Positions 1-6,882 of a DNA stretch of 9,872 nucleotides are shown in pieces. The stretch is taken from NCBI GenBank assembly GCA_964529155.1, contig CAZGVV010000067.1:1-9872 (forward strand). Direction: 5' to 3'. The notes below the pieces were generated by a model. The model was given only the letters and a program-made list of their open reading frames with translations. It was not told the origin of the DNA and searched no databases. The first letter of the stretch is position 1. Each line of letters begins with the position of its first letter. Made by a program: the position numbers and the translations under genes. This stretch comes from CAZGVV01 sp964529155 (GTDB lineage Bacteria; Pseudomonadota; Alphaproteobacteria; Rickettsiales; SXRF01).

Positions 1-147
<147 letters not shown>

Positions 148-213
148 GGGCTACCTATCATGCATTCCTAGATAAATACAAAGCCTATGATTTTGGAAAT
201 CGCTTTATTTCCT

Positions 214-648
214 TTAAATAACACACTCTCCCATGCCACAGATAATGTTCCATTCATCCCTTGTAACGGGTTGAACGGAAAGGCGCATGGAGGTTACGAG
301 CGACATTTTCGCTAAGCGTTTTTCTGCTTTAACAGCAGCTAAGCTGACCGGTTTCGTGAAAGACATTATAGCTTTTACATCTACAACCACCCAGGGATCA
401 CCCAATGCGGCGGTGGGGTCTGGATAATGATCGCGGATGACTTCAACAATGCCAACGATTTCCTTGCCTTCATTGGAGTGATAAAAAAATCCCCAATCCC
501 CGACTTTCATTGCTTTTAAATGCTGTTTAGCCAGATGATTACGCACACCGTTCCAATGTGTACCCTTTTCCCCCACGGCCACCTGCATATCCCATGACCA
601 TACGGAAGGTTCGGATTTAAGTAGCCAATAATTTTTGGGCGTAGCCAT
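214..648 (-). CDS. EVE domain-containing protein (YTH/PUA-like fold)
   Basis: The 144-residue product matches a single stand-alone EVE domain (formerly DUF55, thymocyte nuclear protein 1 family) over its whole length. Visible landmarks are the opening strand YWLLKSEP (7-14), HWNGVRN (31-37), VGDWGFFYHSN (49-59), IVGIVEV (64-70) and the late RLSVQPVTRDEW (122-133). EVE domains share the PUA/YTH fold, and studied members bind modified bases such as 5-methylcytosine derivatives. A similar reader role here is inferred, and the ligand is unknown. No signal peptide or membrane segment is seen, so it should be cytosolic. The ATG at 648 begins just before the conserved YWLLKSEP, which supports it, although no clear Shine-Dalgarno precedes it. 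No restriction or methylation gene is adjacent. It is divergent from the unknown gene at 984. Confidence 0.92.
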   Translation of the reverse strand: MATPKNYWLLKSEPSVWSWDMQVAVGEKGTHWNGVRNHLAKQHLKAMKVGDWGFFYHSNEGKEIVGIVEVIRDHYPDPTAALGDPWVVVDVKAIMSFTKPVSLAAVKAEKRLAKMSLVTSMRLSVQPVTRDEWNIICGMGECVI

Positions 649-983
649 AGTTTAGGCATAGCATGAAGCAAATACGCTGCCAACTTTAGTTGCTTTAAAT
701 CTCTAAGCCGCCTTTGATTTATTCTTATTAGGCATGGCCTGCCCTCTGCCCTAAAACTCAACCGTGCGCTTTCTTAACCGCCTTATCCTGATCATCGGAT
801 GTACTATTTGTTGTGGGATATACCGAATTCACAGCCCAAGACAATGATCTTTTGGCCCAACAAATGGCTATGAAATACTGTTTAACCCAAGGGGCAAAAC
901 TCAGAATTAGCCGCCACAGCAATTTATTAATAAATATCCACTACACTATCCATTGGAAAAATTAATTATCGCCAGCAAATCTC
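649..983. other. 335-bp divergent intergenic region with an in-frame open stretch
   Basis: This AT-rich spacer lies between the divergent EVE gene and the unknown gene at 984. I see no tRNA, strong terminator or confident promoter. From 792 to 962 the plus strand is open for 57 codons in the same frame as the gene at 984, and is closed by TAA at 963-965. The translation includes VVGYTEFTAQDNDLLAQQ. It has no ATG near its beginning (GTG at 813 is the first plausible start) and no ribosome site. It could be a leftover of a longer N-terminus or chance. Confidence 0.4.
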
Positions 984-1961
984 ATGCAATTAATTTATGA
1001 CATTGATAATAATTGCAGCAATTTACGTGACTTAGCAATTGCACTAAAGCCAATACACAAACGATTTGGTATCGATATGAAAATCGGCATTTCCCAAACC
1101 GATTTGCTAGAAGAAGGCCATTGTTTCGATAAAAGCCTCTATAAGCACGACCCTAGAAATAAAGATAATTTTATTGTCAGACATTATGATGATATCGCTT
1201 TTTATCCGGCCACCACTATCAGCGAAGAATGCAAACGCATATTTGCAGAGAAAGTTGTGCATTATACTAAAAATCCCCCCACAATAGCTGATAAAATGAG
1301 AAAGGAAGTTCTTGCAAATGTTTTTCGGTATTTGCAACGTATTAACCCTAAATTGCTTTCTGAAATATCAGATTATAACCCTTCTGAGCATTCCAAATCT
1401 AAAATAAAAGGCGACACCTTAATGAAACTGGCATCAAGCATTGATCTAAATATGGATCGTGCTTCGCCTGAGTTATACGAGATAATTCTTTCCGCTTTTC
1501 ATAATAGCGGTCGTTTTCGGGGCATGGTTTATAATGAACAGAATACAAAAGAGTTTTTTAAAGATGTGGCTGATAAAGAAAAACGCTTACTAGTAGCAGA
1601 CTCTTTGTATGCACAGGGAGTGAACGAGAAAACAAATTTTGTGATGGTAATAGGTGATATCCGTCATCATAAACAGATGGAAAAATTGATTGATGATGAG
1701 AAAATCTGCGGTGGCTATACTAAAAAAGGGCGCTCCTTTATTATGCTACCTGAAGATTTTGTTGCTTCCTGCAAAGCACTTCATACCAAATTATCAAAGC
1801 TACCAACAAAAACCGATTCTATGCGTCAGGAACTTGATGCTTTAGGAGAGGCCATTAACAATGCCCGAACACAATTTGACGGGCATATACAACAGGATTA
1901 CTGCAAAATGGCACTTAATAACCGTTATAAAGACTGGGGTATTTCTATTCACCGCTACTAA
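984..1961 (+). CDS. Hypothetical protein of 325 residues, family not recognised
   Basis: I do not recognise this protein. The frame is long, uninterrupted and ends in TAA, and it lies in an otherwise gene-free interval, so it is probably real. The product looks soluble, with no signal peptide or membrane segment, and is rich in Lys, Asp, Glu, His and Asn. A hydrophobic strand followed by GDIRHHK (about 219-230) and a later KKGRSFIMLPEDF (247-259) suggest an alpha/beta core. The segment around 268-301 reads as a charged helix. The ATG at 984 has no Shine-Dalgarno, and the in-frame stop TAA at 963-965 prevents a longer N-terminus. The DNA is clearly more AT-rich than the flanking rlmB and typA genes, which may indicate foreign origin or relaxed selection. 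It is followed by tRNA-Tyr on the opposite strand. Confidence 0.75.
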   Translation: MQLIYDIDNNCSNLRDLAIALKPIHKRFGIDMKIGISQTDLLEEGHCFDKSLYKHDPRNKDNFIVRHYDDIAFYPATTISEECKRIFAEKVVHYTKNPPTIADKMRKEVLANVFRYLQRINPKLLSEISDYNPSEHSKSKIKGDTLMKLASSIDLNMDRASPELYEIILSAFHNSGRFRGMVYNEQNTKEFFKDVADKEKRLLVADSLYAQGVNEKTNFVMVIGDIRHHKQMEKLIDDEKICGGYTKKGRSFIMLPEDFVASCKALHTKLSKLPTKTDSMRQELDALGEAINNARTQFDGHIQQDYCKMALNNRYKDWGISIHRY

Positions 1962-1973
1962 GTGGCTCAAAGA

Positions 1974-1985
1974 ATACCAATCTAA
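1974..1985. repeat. 12-bp intergenic repeat ATACCAATCTAA, copy 1
   Basis: This 12-mer just downstream of the unknown gene is identical to 3369-3380, between corA and the DUF805 gene. The shared core CAATCTAA also occurs at 3358-3365. Its meaning is unknown. It may be a short piece of a dispersed intergenic repeat. Confidence 0.35.
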
Positions 1986-2030
1986 GAAACCTAAATTTTA
2001 TGACGGGTAATCTATTGTAATAAAACAAAA

Positions 2031-2116
2031 TGGTGGAGGAGGCAGGATTTGAACCTGCGAACGCTTACGCGGGCAGATTTACAGTCTGCTGCCATTGACC
2101 ACTCGGCCACTCCTCC
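2031..2116 (-). tRNA. tRNA-Tyr (anticodon GTA)
   Basis: On the minus strand the gene starts with GGAGGAG (from 2116), pairing with CTCCTCC before the discriminator A. An encoded CCA ends at 2031. The anticodon stem is GCAGA/TCTGC around the loop CTGTAAA, giving anticodon GTA. A long variable arm (CCCGCGTAAGCG region) marks a class II tRNA, as bacterial tRNA-Tyr is. The T arm has GCAGG-TTCAAAT-CCTGC. The length of 86 nt is normal. It is divergent from rlmB with about 75 bp between them. Confidence 0.97.
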
Positions 2117-2133
2117 GCACCTTGAGCACATTA

Positions 2134-2169
2134 CAAGCGGATTTACACGTTTAATGCTTTTTCCGCTTG
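2134..2169. promoter_or_regulatory. 8-bp inverted repeat between tRNA-Tyr and rlmB
   Basis: CAAGCGGA (2134-2141) is perfectly repeated in inverse as TCCGCTTG (2162-2169), with 20 bases between. It occupies the short divergent spacer that must hold the promoters of tRNA-Tyr and rlmB. It could be an operator or an RNA hairpin in one leader. An 8-bp match is not strong on its own. Confidence 0.3.
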
Positions 2170-2190
2170 CGTAGCATGCGTTAGTAGAAG

Positions 2191-2961
2191 ATGCTTCCGT
2201 GCATGTCAATCCATAAACCACGCGATACTGAGCGTCATGGTGGGCGCAGTTACTGGCTTTACGGCGCACATGCCGTGGAAGCCGCATTGAGCAACCGCAG
2301 GCGTGGTATTCGGCGCATATTGGCCACCGTCAACGCCCTGCCCCGCCTGGAAGCCTGGCTGGACCTGGACCGTCACCCAAAGCCTGAAATGATGGATGCC
2401 AAGCAGCTGGAGAAGCAATTGCATGCCGGTGCAGTGCATCAGGGAATTGCCGCTGAAGTTGAACCTCTGGAAGAATTATCACTAATTGAATTACTTAGCG
2501 AGGCCCCAACCGGCCCTATCATAGTACTGGATCAGGTTACAGACCCTCATAACGTAGGGGCTGTGCTGCGCTCAGCGGCGGCATTTGGCGCGGCGGCGGT
2601 GCTCGCAACTGACCGGGGCGCTCCGACGGAAAATGCCGTCATTGCTAAATCCGCGAGCGGGGCCATGGAGCATGTACCATTAATAACGGTTGGCAATTTG
2701 AGCCAAGCCTTTGAGCAACTTAAAAAATCTGATTATTGGATTGCCGGAATGTCAGGTGAAGCAGAGCAAACCATCGCCCAGGCAAAACTTACCCAAAAAA
2801 CCGCACTTGTCATGGGCGCTGAAGGCAAAGGCCTTAGGCGCCTGACCGCTGAACGCTGTGATTTTCTGGTAAAAATTCCCATTGCTGAACGTATGGAGAG
2901 TCTGAACGTCTCCAACGCCGCAGCAGTAGCACTCTACGAACTTTATAGAAGCCGCCCTTAA
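2191..2961 (+). CDS. rlmB: 23S rRNA (guanosine-2'-O-)-methyltransferase RlmB (TrmH/SpoU family)
   Basis: SAM-dependent methyltransferase of the SPOUT class, expected to methylate the ribose of G2251 in the 23S rRNA P loop during 50S assembly in the cytosol. The N-terminal substrate-binding domain begins at YWLYGAHAVEAAL (21-33). The catalytic knotted domain shows all three SpoU motifs: VLDQVTDPHNVGAVLRSA (112-129, with Asn121 and Arg127), LVMGAEGKGLRR (206-217), and ESLNVSNAAAVALYE (236-250), which forms the SAM-binding trefoil knot. The 256-residue length is normal for the family. A second in-frame ATG at 2203 is an equally plausible start, since neither has a strong ribosome site. Its TAA overlaps the stop of the convergent DUF805 gene. 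The related family member TrmH is less likely because of the N-terminal RlmB-type domain. Confidence 0.93.
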   Translation: MLPCMSIHKPRDTERHGGRSYWLYGAHAVEAALSNRRRGIRRILATVNALPRLEAWLDLDRHPKPEMMDAKQLEKQLHAGAVHQGIAAEVEPLEELSLIELLSEAPTGPIIVLDQVTDPHNVGAVLRSAAAFGAAAVLATDRGAPTENAVIAKSASGAMEHVPLITVGNLSQAFEQLKKSDYWIAGMSGEAEQTIAQAKLTQKTALVMGAEGKGLRRLTAERCDFLVKIPIAERMESLNVSNAAAVALYELYRSRP

Positions 2962-3334
2962 GCCAACGGGTCTGCACCAAAACTATTAGTTCCTGATGTA
3001 CCCTTCATGCATGCCCAGATAATAAGTGGGATTACCCCTATGCCGGTTAACCCAATTAGCACCCACCATCCACTACGATTCACATCATGTAATCGACGTA
3101 TTTGCACAGAAAGATTTGGCAGAAATAATGCCAATACCAGGGGAGTTGTAAGTGGATGAAATTGATCATCCGGAACATGCATTATGCCCGCTTCAATCAT
3201 GCCTAGTACAAAATTTAATATAAAAATGAATAGCATCCAAAACCAAAATNNNNNNNNNNTGCAGAACGCGATGCACGACCCGTAAAAACAACATAGTGCT
3301 TAAAACCGGACAAAATAGCTTGGGTAAAATTCAC
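2958..3334 (-). CDS. DUF805 membrane protein, interrupted by an assembly gap
   Basis: Small integral membrane protein of the DUF805 family, function unknown. The part left of the gap has hydrophobic segments, the signature RRLHDVNRSGWW, then VLIGLTGIGVIPLIIW and the typical tail GTNSFGADPL. Right of the ten Ns the minus strand encodes MNFTQAILSGFKHYVVFTGR followed by ASRSA, the classic DUF805 N-terminus. It starts at GTG (3334-3332) with AAAGGAG six bases upstream (3347-3341). The two halves are in different frames if the gap is exactly ten bases; a true gap of 2, 5 or 8 bases restores the frame, so I read this as one intact gene with a placeholder gap. The left half continues as FWFW right up to the Ns. 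It lies 62 bp downstream of corA on the same strand. Its stop overlaps that of rlmB. Confidence 0.9.
3250..3259. other. Assembly gap (10 N) inside the DUF805 gene
   Basis: There are ten undetermined bases. Coding frames on the two sides disagree for a length of ten, so the true length is probably different. The other gap in the window is also exactly ten, as expected for scaffolding filler. Confidence 0.97.
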
Positions 3335-3368
3335 ATCGCGCTCCTTTAAAAGAGAAACAATCTAAGCC

Positions 3369-3380
3369 ATACCAATCTAA
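3369..3380. repeat. 12-bp intergenic repeat ATACCAATCTAA, copy 2
   Basis: Identical to 1974-1985. A partial copy CAATCTAA lies 15 bases before it (3358-3365). The segment AATCT-AAAA-AGATT (3374-3387) can form a weak 5-bp hairpin downstream of corA on the minus strand. Confidence 0.35.
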
Positions 3381-3396
3381 AAAGATTTATAAAAGC

Positions 3397-4530
3397 TTAA
3401 CGACTGGGCATGTGCCTTTTTCCAAGCCAACCTCTTCGCCAAAACATAAAGAGAATAAATACGGTAATCGTGAGCATCAAAATCAATACGGCTGGATAAC
3501 CATAACGCATTTTCAATTCCGGCATATTATAAGGGGAAACTGCAGGGTCGAAATTCATGCCGTATAAGGCGGCGATGAAACTTAGTGGAATGAAAATTGT
3601 TGCCACCATAGTCAATACTTTCATGACTTCGTTGGCGTGGCTGTCATTGAATGCAAGGTAGGTGTTCATCAAATCGCTGGCGAGTAAGCGGTAAAATTCT
3701 GAAAGATCGGTTACGCGCTTTGCCTGGTCCTGGCAGTCTCGCAGATAATGCTTGATTGCAGGTTTTACATAGGCAGCATCTTCGTTTGCCAGCGTAAGGG
3801 TAATATCATGAATCGGCCAAAGCGCACTATGCAGAAACAATAGATCATTTTTTACATCATGAATCTGCCGTATCACATCAATGGCATTGCGCCCAAGGAA
3901 GCTGTCTTCTACCTCGTCTAATCGTCGCTTCATAGCATCTAAAATAGGATAATAGCTCTCTATTACCGCATCGATAATGGCATAGGTTAAATAATCCGAG
4001 CCAAACTGACGAATACGCCCACCGTTTCGAATACGATTTCGCACCCGGCTAAAACTTTCACCCGGCCGCTCCTGGAATGTCAGGACTGTTTTTTGGCCCA
4101 ACACCACGCTGATTTGCTCGGTTTCAAATATCTCACCGAGAATACCGTTTTTTAGCACCAAGAATAAGTAATGTTCATATTCCTCAATTTTAGGAGGATG
4201 GCGCGTATCAAAAATGTCTTCCAGCGCCAATTGGTCAAGACCGCAGGCCTTGCCTAAATCCATAATTAATTGGCTATTACCCAACCCATCCACATCCACC
4301 CACACCACAGGCCATTTAGCACTTATGGCGGCAATATCGTCAATTTTAGTGAGGTTGATTTCCTCAAATCCTCCCGGGCCATAGCCTGTGACCGTAACCG
4401 TACAAGGAGAATATGCGGCATCAATTGCCGATAAAATACGGCCATTTTGCTTTTGTGCAGGTGCCTCCACTGGGTAGCGGCGGCGTTTAAACAGGCGTTT
4501 TCGGGGAAATAAGACCATGCACATCAGCAT
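3397..4530 (-). CDS. corA: CorA-family divalent metal ion transporter
   Basis: Inner-membrane pentameric channel of the 2-TM-GxN class, taking up Mg2+ (possibly Co2+, Ni2+ or Zn2+). The large cytosolic N-terminal domain contains VVWVDVDG (75-82), HPPKIEEYEHYLFLVLKN (111-128) and the long helix from about residue 185 to 300. TM1 (about 303-323) ends in the ion-selectivity signature YGMNF (323-327). The periplasmic loop carries MPEL (336-339). TM2 (about 343-364) is followed by a short basic tail. The 377-residue length is normal for the longer CorA proteins. The N-terminus is very basic (RKRLFKRRR). ATGs at 4530, 4524 and 4518 are all possible, and none has a clear ribosome site; the family cannot decide among them. 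The 4530 start would overlap the longest reading of the divergent gene. The substrate is not decided by sequence alone. Confidence 0.93.
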   Translation of the reverse strand: MLMCMVLFPRKRLFKRRRYPVEAPAQKQNGRILSAIDAAYSPCTVTVTGYGPGGFEEINLTKIDDIAAISAKWPVVWVDVDGLGNSQLIMDLGKACGLDQLALEDIFDTRHPPKIEEYEHYLFLVLKNGILGEIFETEQISVVLGQKTVLTFQERPGESFSRVRNRIRNGGRIRQFGSDYLTYAIIDAVIESYYPILDAMKRRLDEVEDSFLGRNAIDVIRQIHDVKNDLLFLHSALWPIHDITLTLANEDAAYVKPAIKHYLRDCQDQAKRVTDLSEFYRLLASDLMNTYLAFNDSHANEVMKVLTMVATIFIPLSFIAALYGMNFDPAVSPYNMPELKMRYGYPAVLILMLTITVFILFMFWRRGWLGKRHMPSR

Positions 4531-4558
4531 ACTGATTTTTTATAAAGGTGATATTATA
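4518..4558. promoter_or_regulatory. Candidate divergent promoter boxes for corA and the EEP-fold gene
   Basis: Plus strand: TGCACA (4518-4523) and TATAAA (4541-4546), 17 bases apart, would drive the EEP-PLD pair. Minus strand: a perfect TATAAT (4558-4553) would serve corA but has no recognisable -35. Both are matched by eye in AT-rich DNA. If the plus-strand promoter is right, transcription begins near 4553, and the AAAGGTGAT at 4544 would not be in the mRNA. Confidence 0.3.
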
Positions 4559-4570
4559 TTTTTGCCCTAT

Positions 4571-5332
4571 ATGCATAAGATATTAATGAGCAATTTGGGG
4601 TATCTACGCGGAATAAACGGCGGTTTAGCTGAACATTTGCGTTATGCACATCGCCATATTTATTGTTCTATTCCAGTGCAAAAAAAATCACTCTGCCAGC
4701 TGGCGGCGCTTATTGAACGTGAAGAACCGGATATTTGCTGCTTTGTAGAAATTGATAAAGGATCGACTGGCAAATTTAGCCAATTAGAAGCACTTGAGAG
4801 TTCTGTCTATTCTTTTTCCGACATTGAAAATAAATACGCGGAGCACAGCCGGCTANNNNNNNNNNACCCTCTTACCCGAGGAAAATGCAACGCATTTATT
4901 GCCAAGCACAATGTACCATTTGAAAAAATTTACTTCACACACGGAACCAAAAGATTGATCTATAAATTACAAATAGAAGAACGTCTTACCTTATTTTTTG
5001 CCCATTTTTCGCTGAAACGACGCATCCGCATATTGCAGCTATTAGAAATACGCGCACTGTTAGAGAAAACGTCTGGGGAAGCTATCCTTTTAGGAGATTT
5101 CAATATCTTAAATGGCTTTCAAGAGCTCGCGCCCTTATTATCAGATAATAATCTACGCTTAATAAACCGCGAAGATATTCCAACGTTTCGTTTTCACAGA
5201 ACACAGAAAACATTGGATTTATGTATTAGCACAGAAGGAATTGCGCCGCGCTTGGATTTGCGCATTTTACACCAGGGATACTCGGATCATGATGCATTAC
5301 TTTTAGAAATAAAAGAGAATCAACATGATTAA
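4571..5332 (+). CDS. Endonuclease/exonuclease/phosphatase (EEP) fold protein, interrupted by an assembly gap
   Basis: Metal-dependent phosphodiesterase/phosphatase fold shared by exonuclease III, DNase I and sphingomyelinases. Landmarks, in order: KILMSNLGYLRGING at the start, HLRYAHRHIYCSIP, EREEPDICCFVEIDKGS with the metal-ligand Glu, ENKYAEHSRL before the gap, then RGKCNAFIAK, YFTHGTKRLIYKL, LTLFFAHFSLK, the catalytic LLGDFNILNGF, PTFRFH, LDLCIS and the terminal active-site YSDHDALLLEI. The substrate is unknown. Start choice: homology begins at MHKILMSNLGY, so ATG 4571 is taken. TTG at 4562 has the better-placed AAAGGTGAT (4544-4552). ATG 4517 would overlap corA and add an unconserved leader. 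The ten Ns keep the frame, but their true length is uncertain. It overlaps the next gene by 8 bp, so the two are probably translationally coupled. Confidence 0.9.
   Translation: MHKILMSNLGYLRGINGGLAEHLRYAHRHIYCSIPVQKKSLCQLAALIEREEPDICCFVEIDKGSTGKFSQLEALESSVYSFSDIENKYAEHSRLXXXXPLTRGKCNAFIAKHNVPFEKIYFTHGTKRLIYKLQIEERLTLFFAHFSLKRRIRILQLLEIRALLEKTSGEAILLGDFNILNGFQELAPLLSDNNLRLINREDIPTFRFHRTQKTLDLCISTEGIAPRLDLRILHQGYSDHDALLLEIKENQHD
4856..4865. other. Assembly gap (10 N) inside the EEP-fold gene
   Basis: There are ten undetermined bases between SRL and PLTRGK. As given, the frame is preserved and four residues are unknown. A true length of 7 or 13 would also keep the frame. Confidence 0.97.
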
Positions 5333-6839
5333 ATTATTCAAAAAAATAATTTACGCCACCAGCGCAACCGTTTTAAGCGCAATGCCACTTAATGCGCGCG
5401 CATCCAGCCTTGGCCATGCGCTTATGCCTTCCCTATCCATACACGCCGGACGTTCGGGTTTCAATTTATTGGCAAAAGGCGAAGATGCGCTGCGTAGTCG
5501 CTTAAGCATGATTGAATCTGCCGAGCACAGTTTGGATCTTCAATATTACATGATGCTGGACGATGTCACAGGAAAGATATTGCTCGAGGCTATTTTACGC
5601 GCTGCAGATCGCGGTGTTAAAGTAAGAATCCTGGTAGATTACTTAAACTTTCATAGTACAGATTCGACCTGGCCATTACTGGAATCACAGAATAATATTG
5701 AAATTCGCGTTTTTAATCCTCCTACCACACGGGAAGATCCCTGGTATAAAAATCTGGCTGACTTCTCTACCTTGATTAGCCAATTCACCCGGCGTATGCA
5801 CAACAAAATTCTGATCGTTGATCAGGTTGTTGCCATTGCCGGTGGACGTAATCTTGCTGACGCATATTTTGATGCAGCAAATGACTTTAATTTTCATGAC
5901 ATCGATGTGCTTGCAGTCGGCCCTATTGTTACGGATATGAGCAAAAGTTTTGAGACCTATTGGTCCTATAATGAGGCAGTCCCATTAGACGAGGTTGTAA
6001 AAAGACGTGATAATGACGAAGATATCAGGGAACTGCGTAATAATTTACGCCAATCCTGGGAAGATGCAGCGCAAAAAGGAACTATTTTACCAAAGGCTCC
6101 ACTCGCCGAACAATTCGCTGGAGAACATATTCCACTGATTTGGGCGACAGCGGAGTTAATGGTGGATTCACCCTCCAAAGTAGACACCATCCCAGGCAAG
6201 ACTCATAGCAGACCCGCAGCAGCACTGGCACAGCAATTAAAAGAGGCGGATTCTGAATTTATCGCTGTTACACCGTATTTAGTCCCGGGCGAAAAAGGTG
6301 TGGAGCGTTTAAAGAAGCTTACGACACGCGGAGTGAGGGTGCGCATTCTAACTAATTCATTAGCATCCATTGACTCCGTTGCAGCGCATGTCGGCTATAG
6401 GCGCTACAGAAAAGCCATGTTACAGGCAGGCGTCGAACTTTATGAACTAAAACCGCAAGGAAAACGCCAGCGTTCACATCGGTTTTCCAGTAGCTCGCGT
6501 TTTTCACTTCATTCAAAAATTTATATCATGGACCGTAGTGATATTATTATTGGGTCTTTTAACCTTGATCCACGTTCGCTTCGTTTAAATACGGAATCCA
6601 CACTGGTAATTCATAGTCCTGAATTAGCCCAAAAAGTAGTAAGCATGTTTGAAGAAGCTATTCGCCCGGATGACAGTTACCGTGTCACGCTTAATCCAGA
6701 AAATTCTACAGAGCTGGTATGGACTACCAACGATGAAGAGGGAAACGCAGAGCATTACTCCCATGAACCAAAGGCAGGTTTTTTACGCAGAATTGCAGTA
6801 ATGCTACTTTCGTTACTGCCTATCGAAGATCAATTATAA
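5325..6839 (+). CDS. Exported phospholipase D family protein, cardiolipin synthase C-like
   Basis: PLD-superfamily phosphatidyltransferase or phosphodiesterase with two complete HKD motifs: H159-x-K161-x4-D166 followed by GGRN, and H396-x-K398-x4-D403 followed by GSFNLDPRS. Conserved blocks DLQYYMMLDD (71-80), RGVKVRILVDYL (96-107) and RVRILTNSLASIDSVAAHVG (338-357), and the C-terminal LLSLLPIEDQL, resemble the ClsC/YmdC group, which makes cardiolipin from phosphatidylglycerol and a second phospholipid. That reaction is inferred. Residues 1-26 form a Sec signal peptide (KKK-type start, hydrophobic core, ARA before S27), so it acts in the periplasm. The 504 residues are normal for the group. 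The ATG lies inside the end of the upstream gene (8-bp overlap) with AGAGAA just before it. The EEP-PLD arrangement suggests joint expression. A plain phospholipase D is the main alternative. Confidence 0.93.
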   Translation: MIKLFKKIIYATSATVLSAMPLNARASSLGHALMPSLSIHAGRSGFNLLAKGEDALRSRLSMIESAEHSLDLQYYMMLDDVTGKILLEAILRAADRGVKVRILVDYLNFHSTDSTWPLLESQNNIEIRVFNPPTTREDPWYKNLADFSTLISQFTRRMHNKILIVDQVVAIAGGRNLADAYFDAANDFNFHDIDVLAVGPIVTDMSKSFETYWSYNEAVPLDEVVKRRDNDEDIRELRNNLRQSWEDAAQKGTILPKAPLAEQFAGEHIPLIWATAELMVDSPSKVDTIPGKTHSRPAAALAQQLKEADSEFIAVTPYLVPGEKGVERLKKLTTRGVRVRILTNSLASIDSVAAHVGYRRYRKAMLQAGVELYELKPQGKRQRSHRFSSSSRFSLHSKIYIMDRSDIIIGSFNLDPRSLRLNTESTLVIHSPELAQKVVSMFEEAIRPDDSYRVTLNPENSTELVWTTNDEEGNAEHYSHEPKAGFLRRIAVMLLSLLPIEDQL

Positions 6840-6843
6840 AGAA

Positions 6844-6875
6844 CCGTTGTTGCGGATATATACCCGCAACAACGG
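6844..6875. terminator. 12-bp hairpin between convergent PLD and typA genes
   Basis: CCGTTGTTGCGG (6844-6855) pairs perfectly with CCGCAACAACGG (6864-6875) around an 8-base AT-rich loop. It starts five bases after the PLD stop and ends seven bases before the typA stop on the other strand, so it can end transcription from both sides. No T-run follows on either strand. It may therefore work with Rho or as an mRNA 3'-end protector rather than as a classical intrinsic terminator. Confidence 0.65.
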
Positions 6876-6882
6876 CATCAAA

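Noticed and set aside
195..212. Hairpin GGAAAT-CGCTTT-ATTTCC as a terminator
   Set aside because: It has only six mostly A-T pairs and no clean T-run on either strand, so it is too weak to call.
516..761. 81-codon minus-strand open frame overlapping the EVE gene start
   Set aside because: It overlaps the EVE coding region in another frame. There are no recognisable motifs, and the EVE frame is clearly the conserved one.
214..1961. EVE gene plus unknown gene as a defence module
   Set aside because: They are divergent, 335 bp apart, and no nuclease, methyltransferase or toxin motif can be seen. Proximity alone is not enough.
2012..2287. 91-codon minus-strand open frame
   Set aside because: It runs through the tRNA-Tyr gene and the rlmB start. 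The translation is simply the tRNA sequence read as protein.
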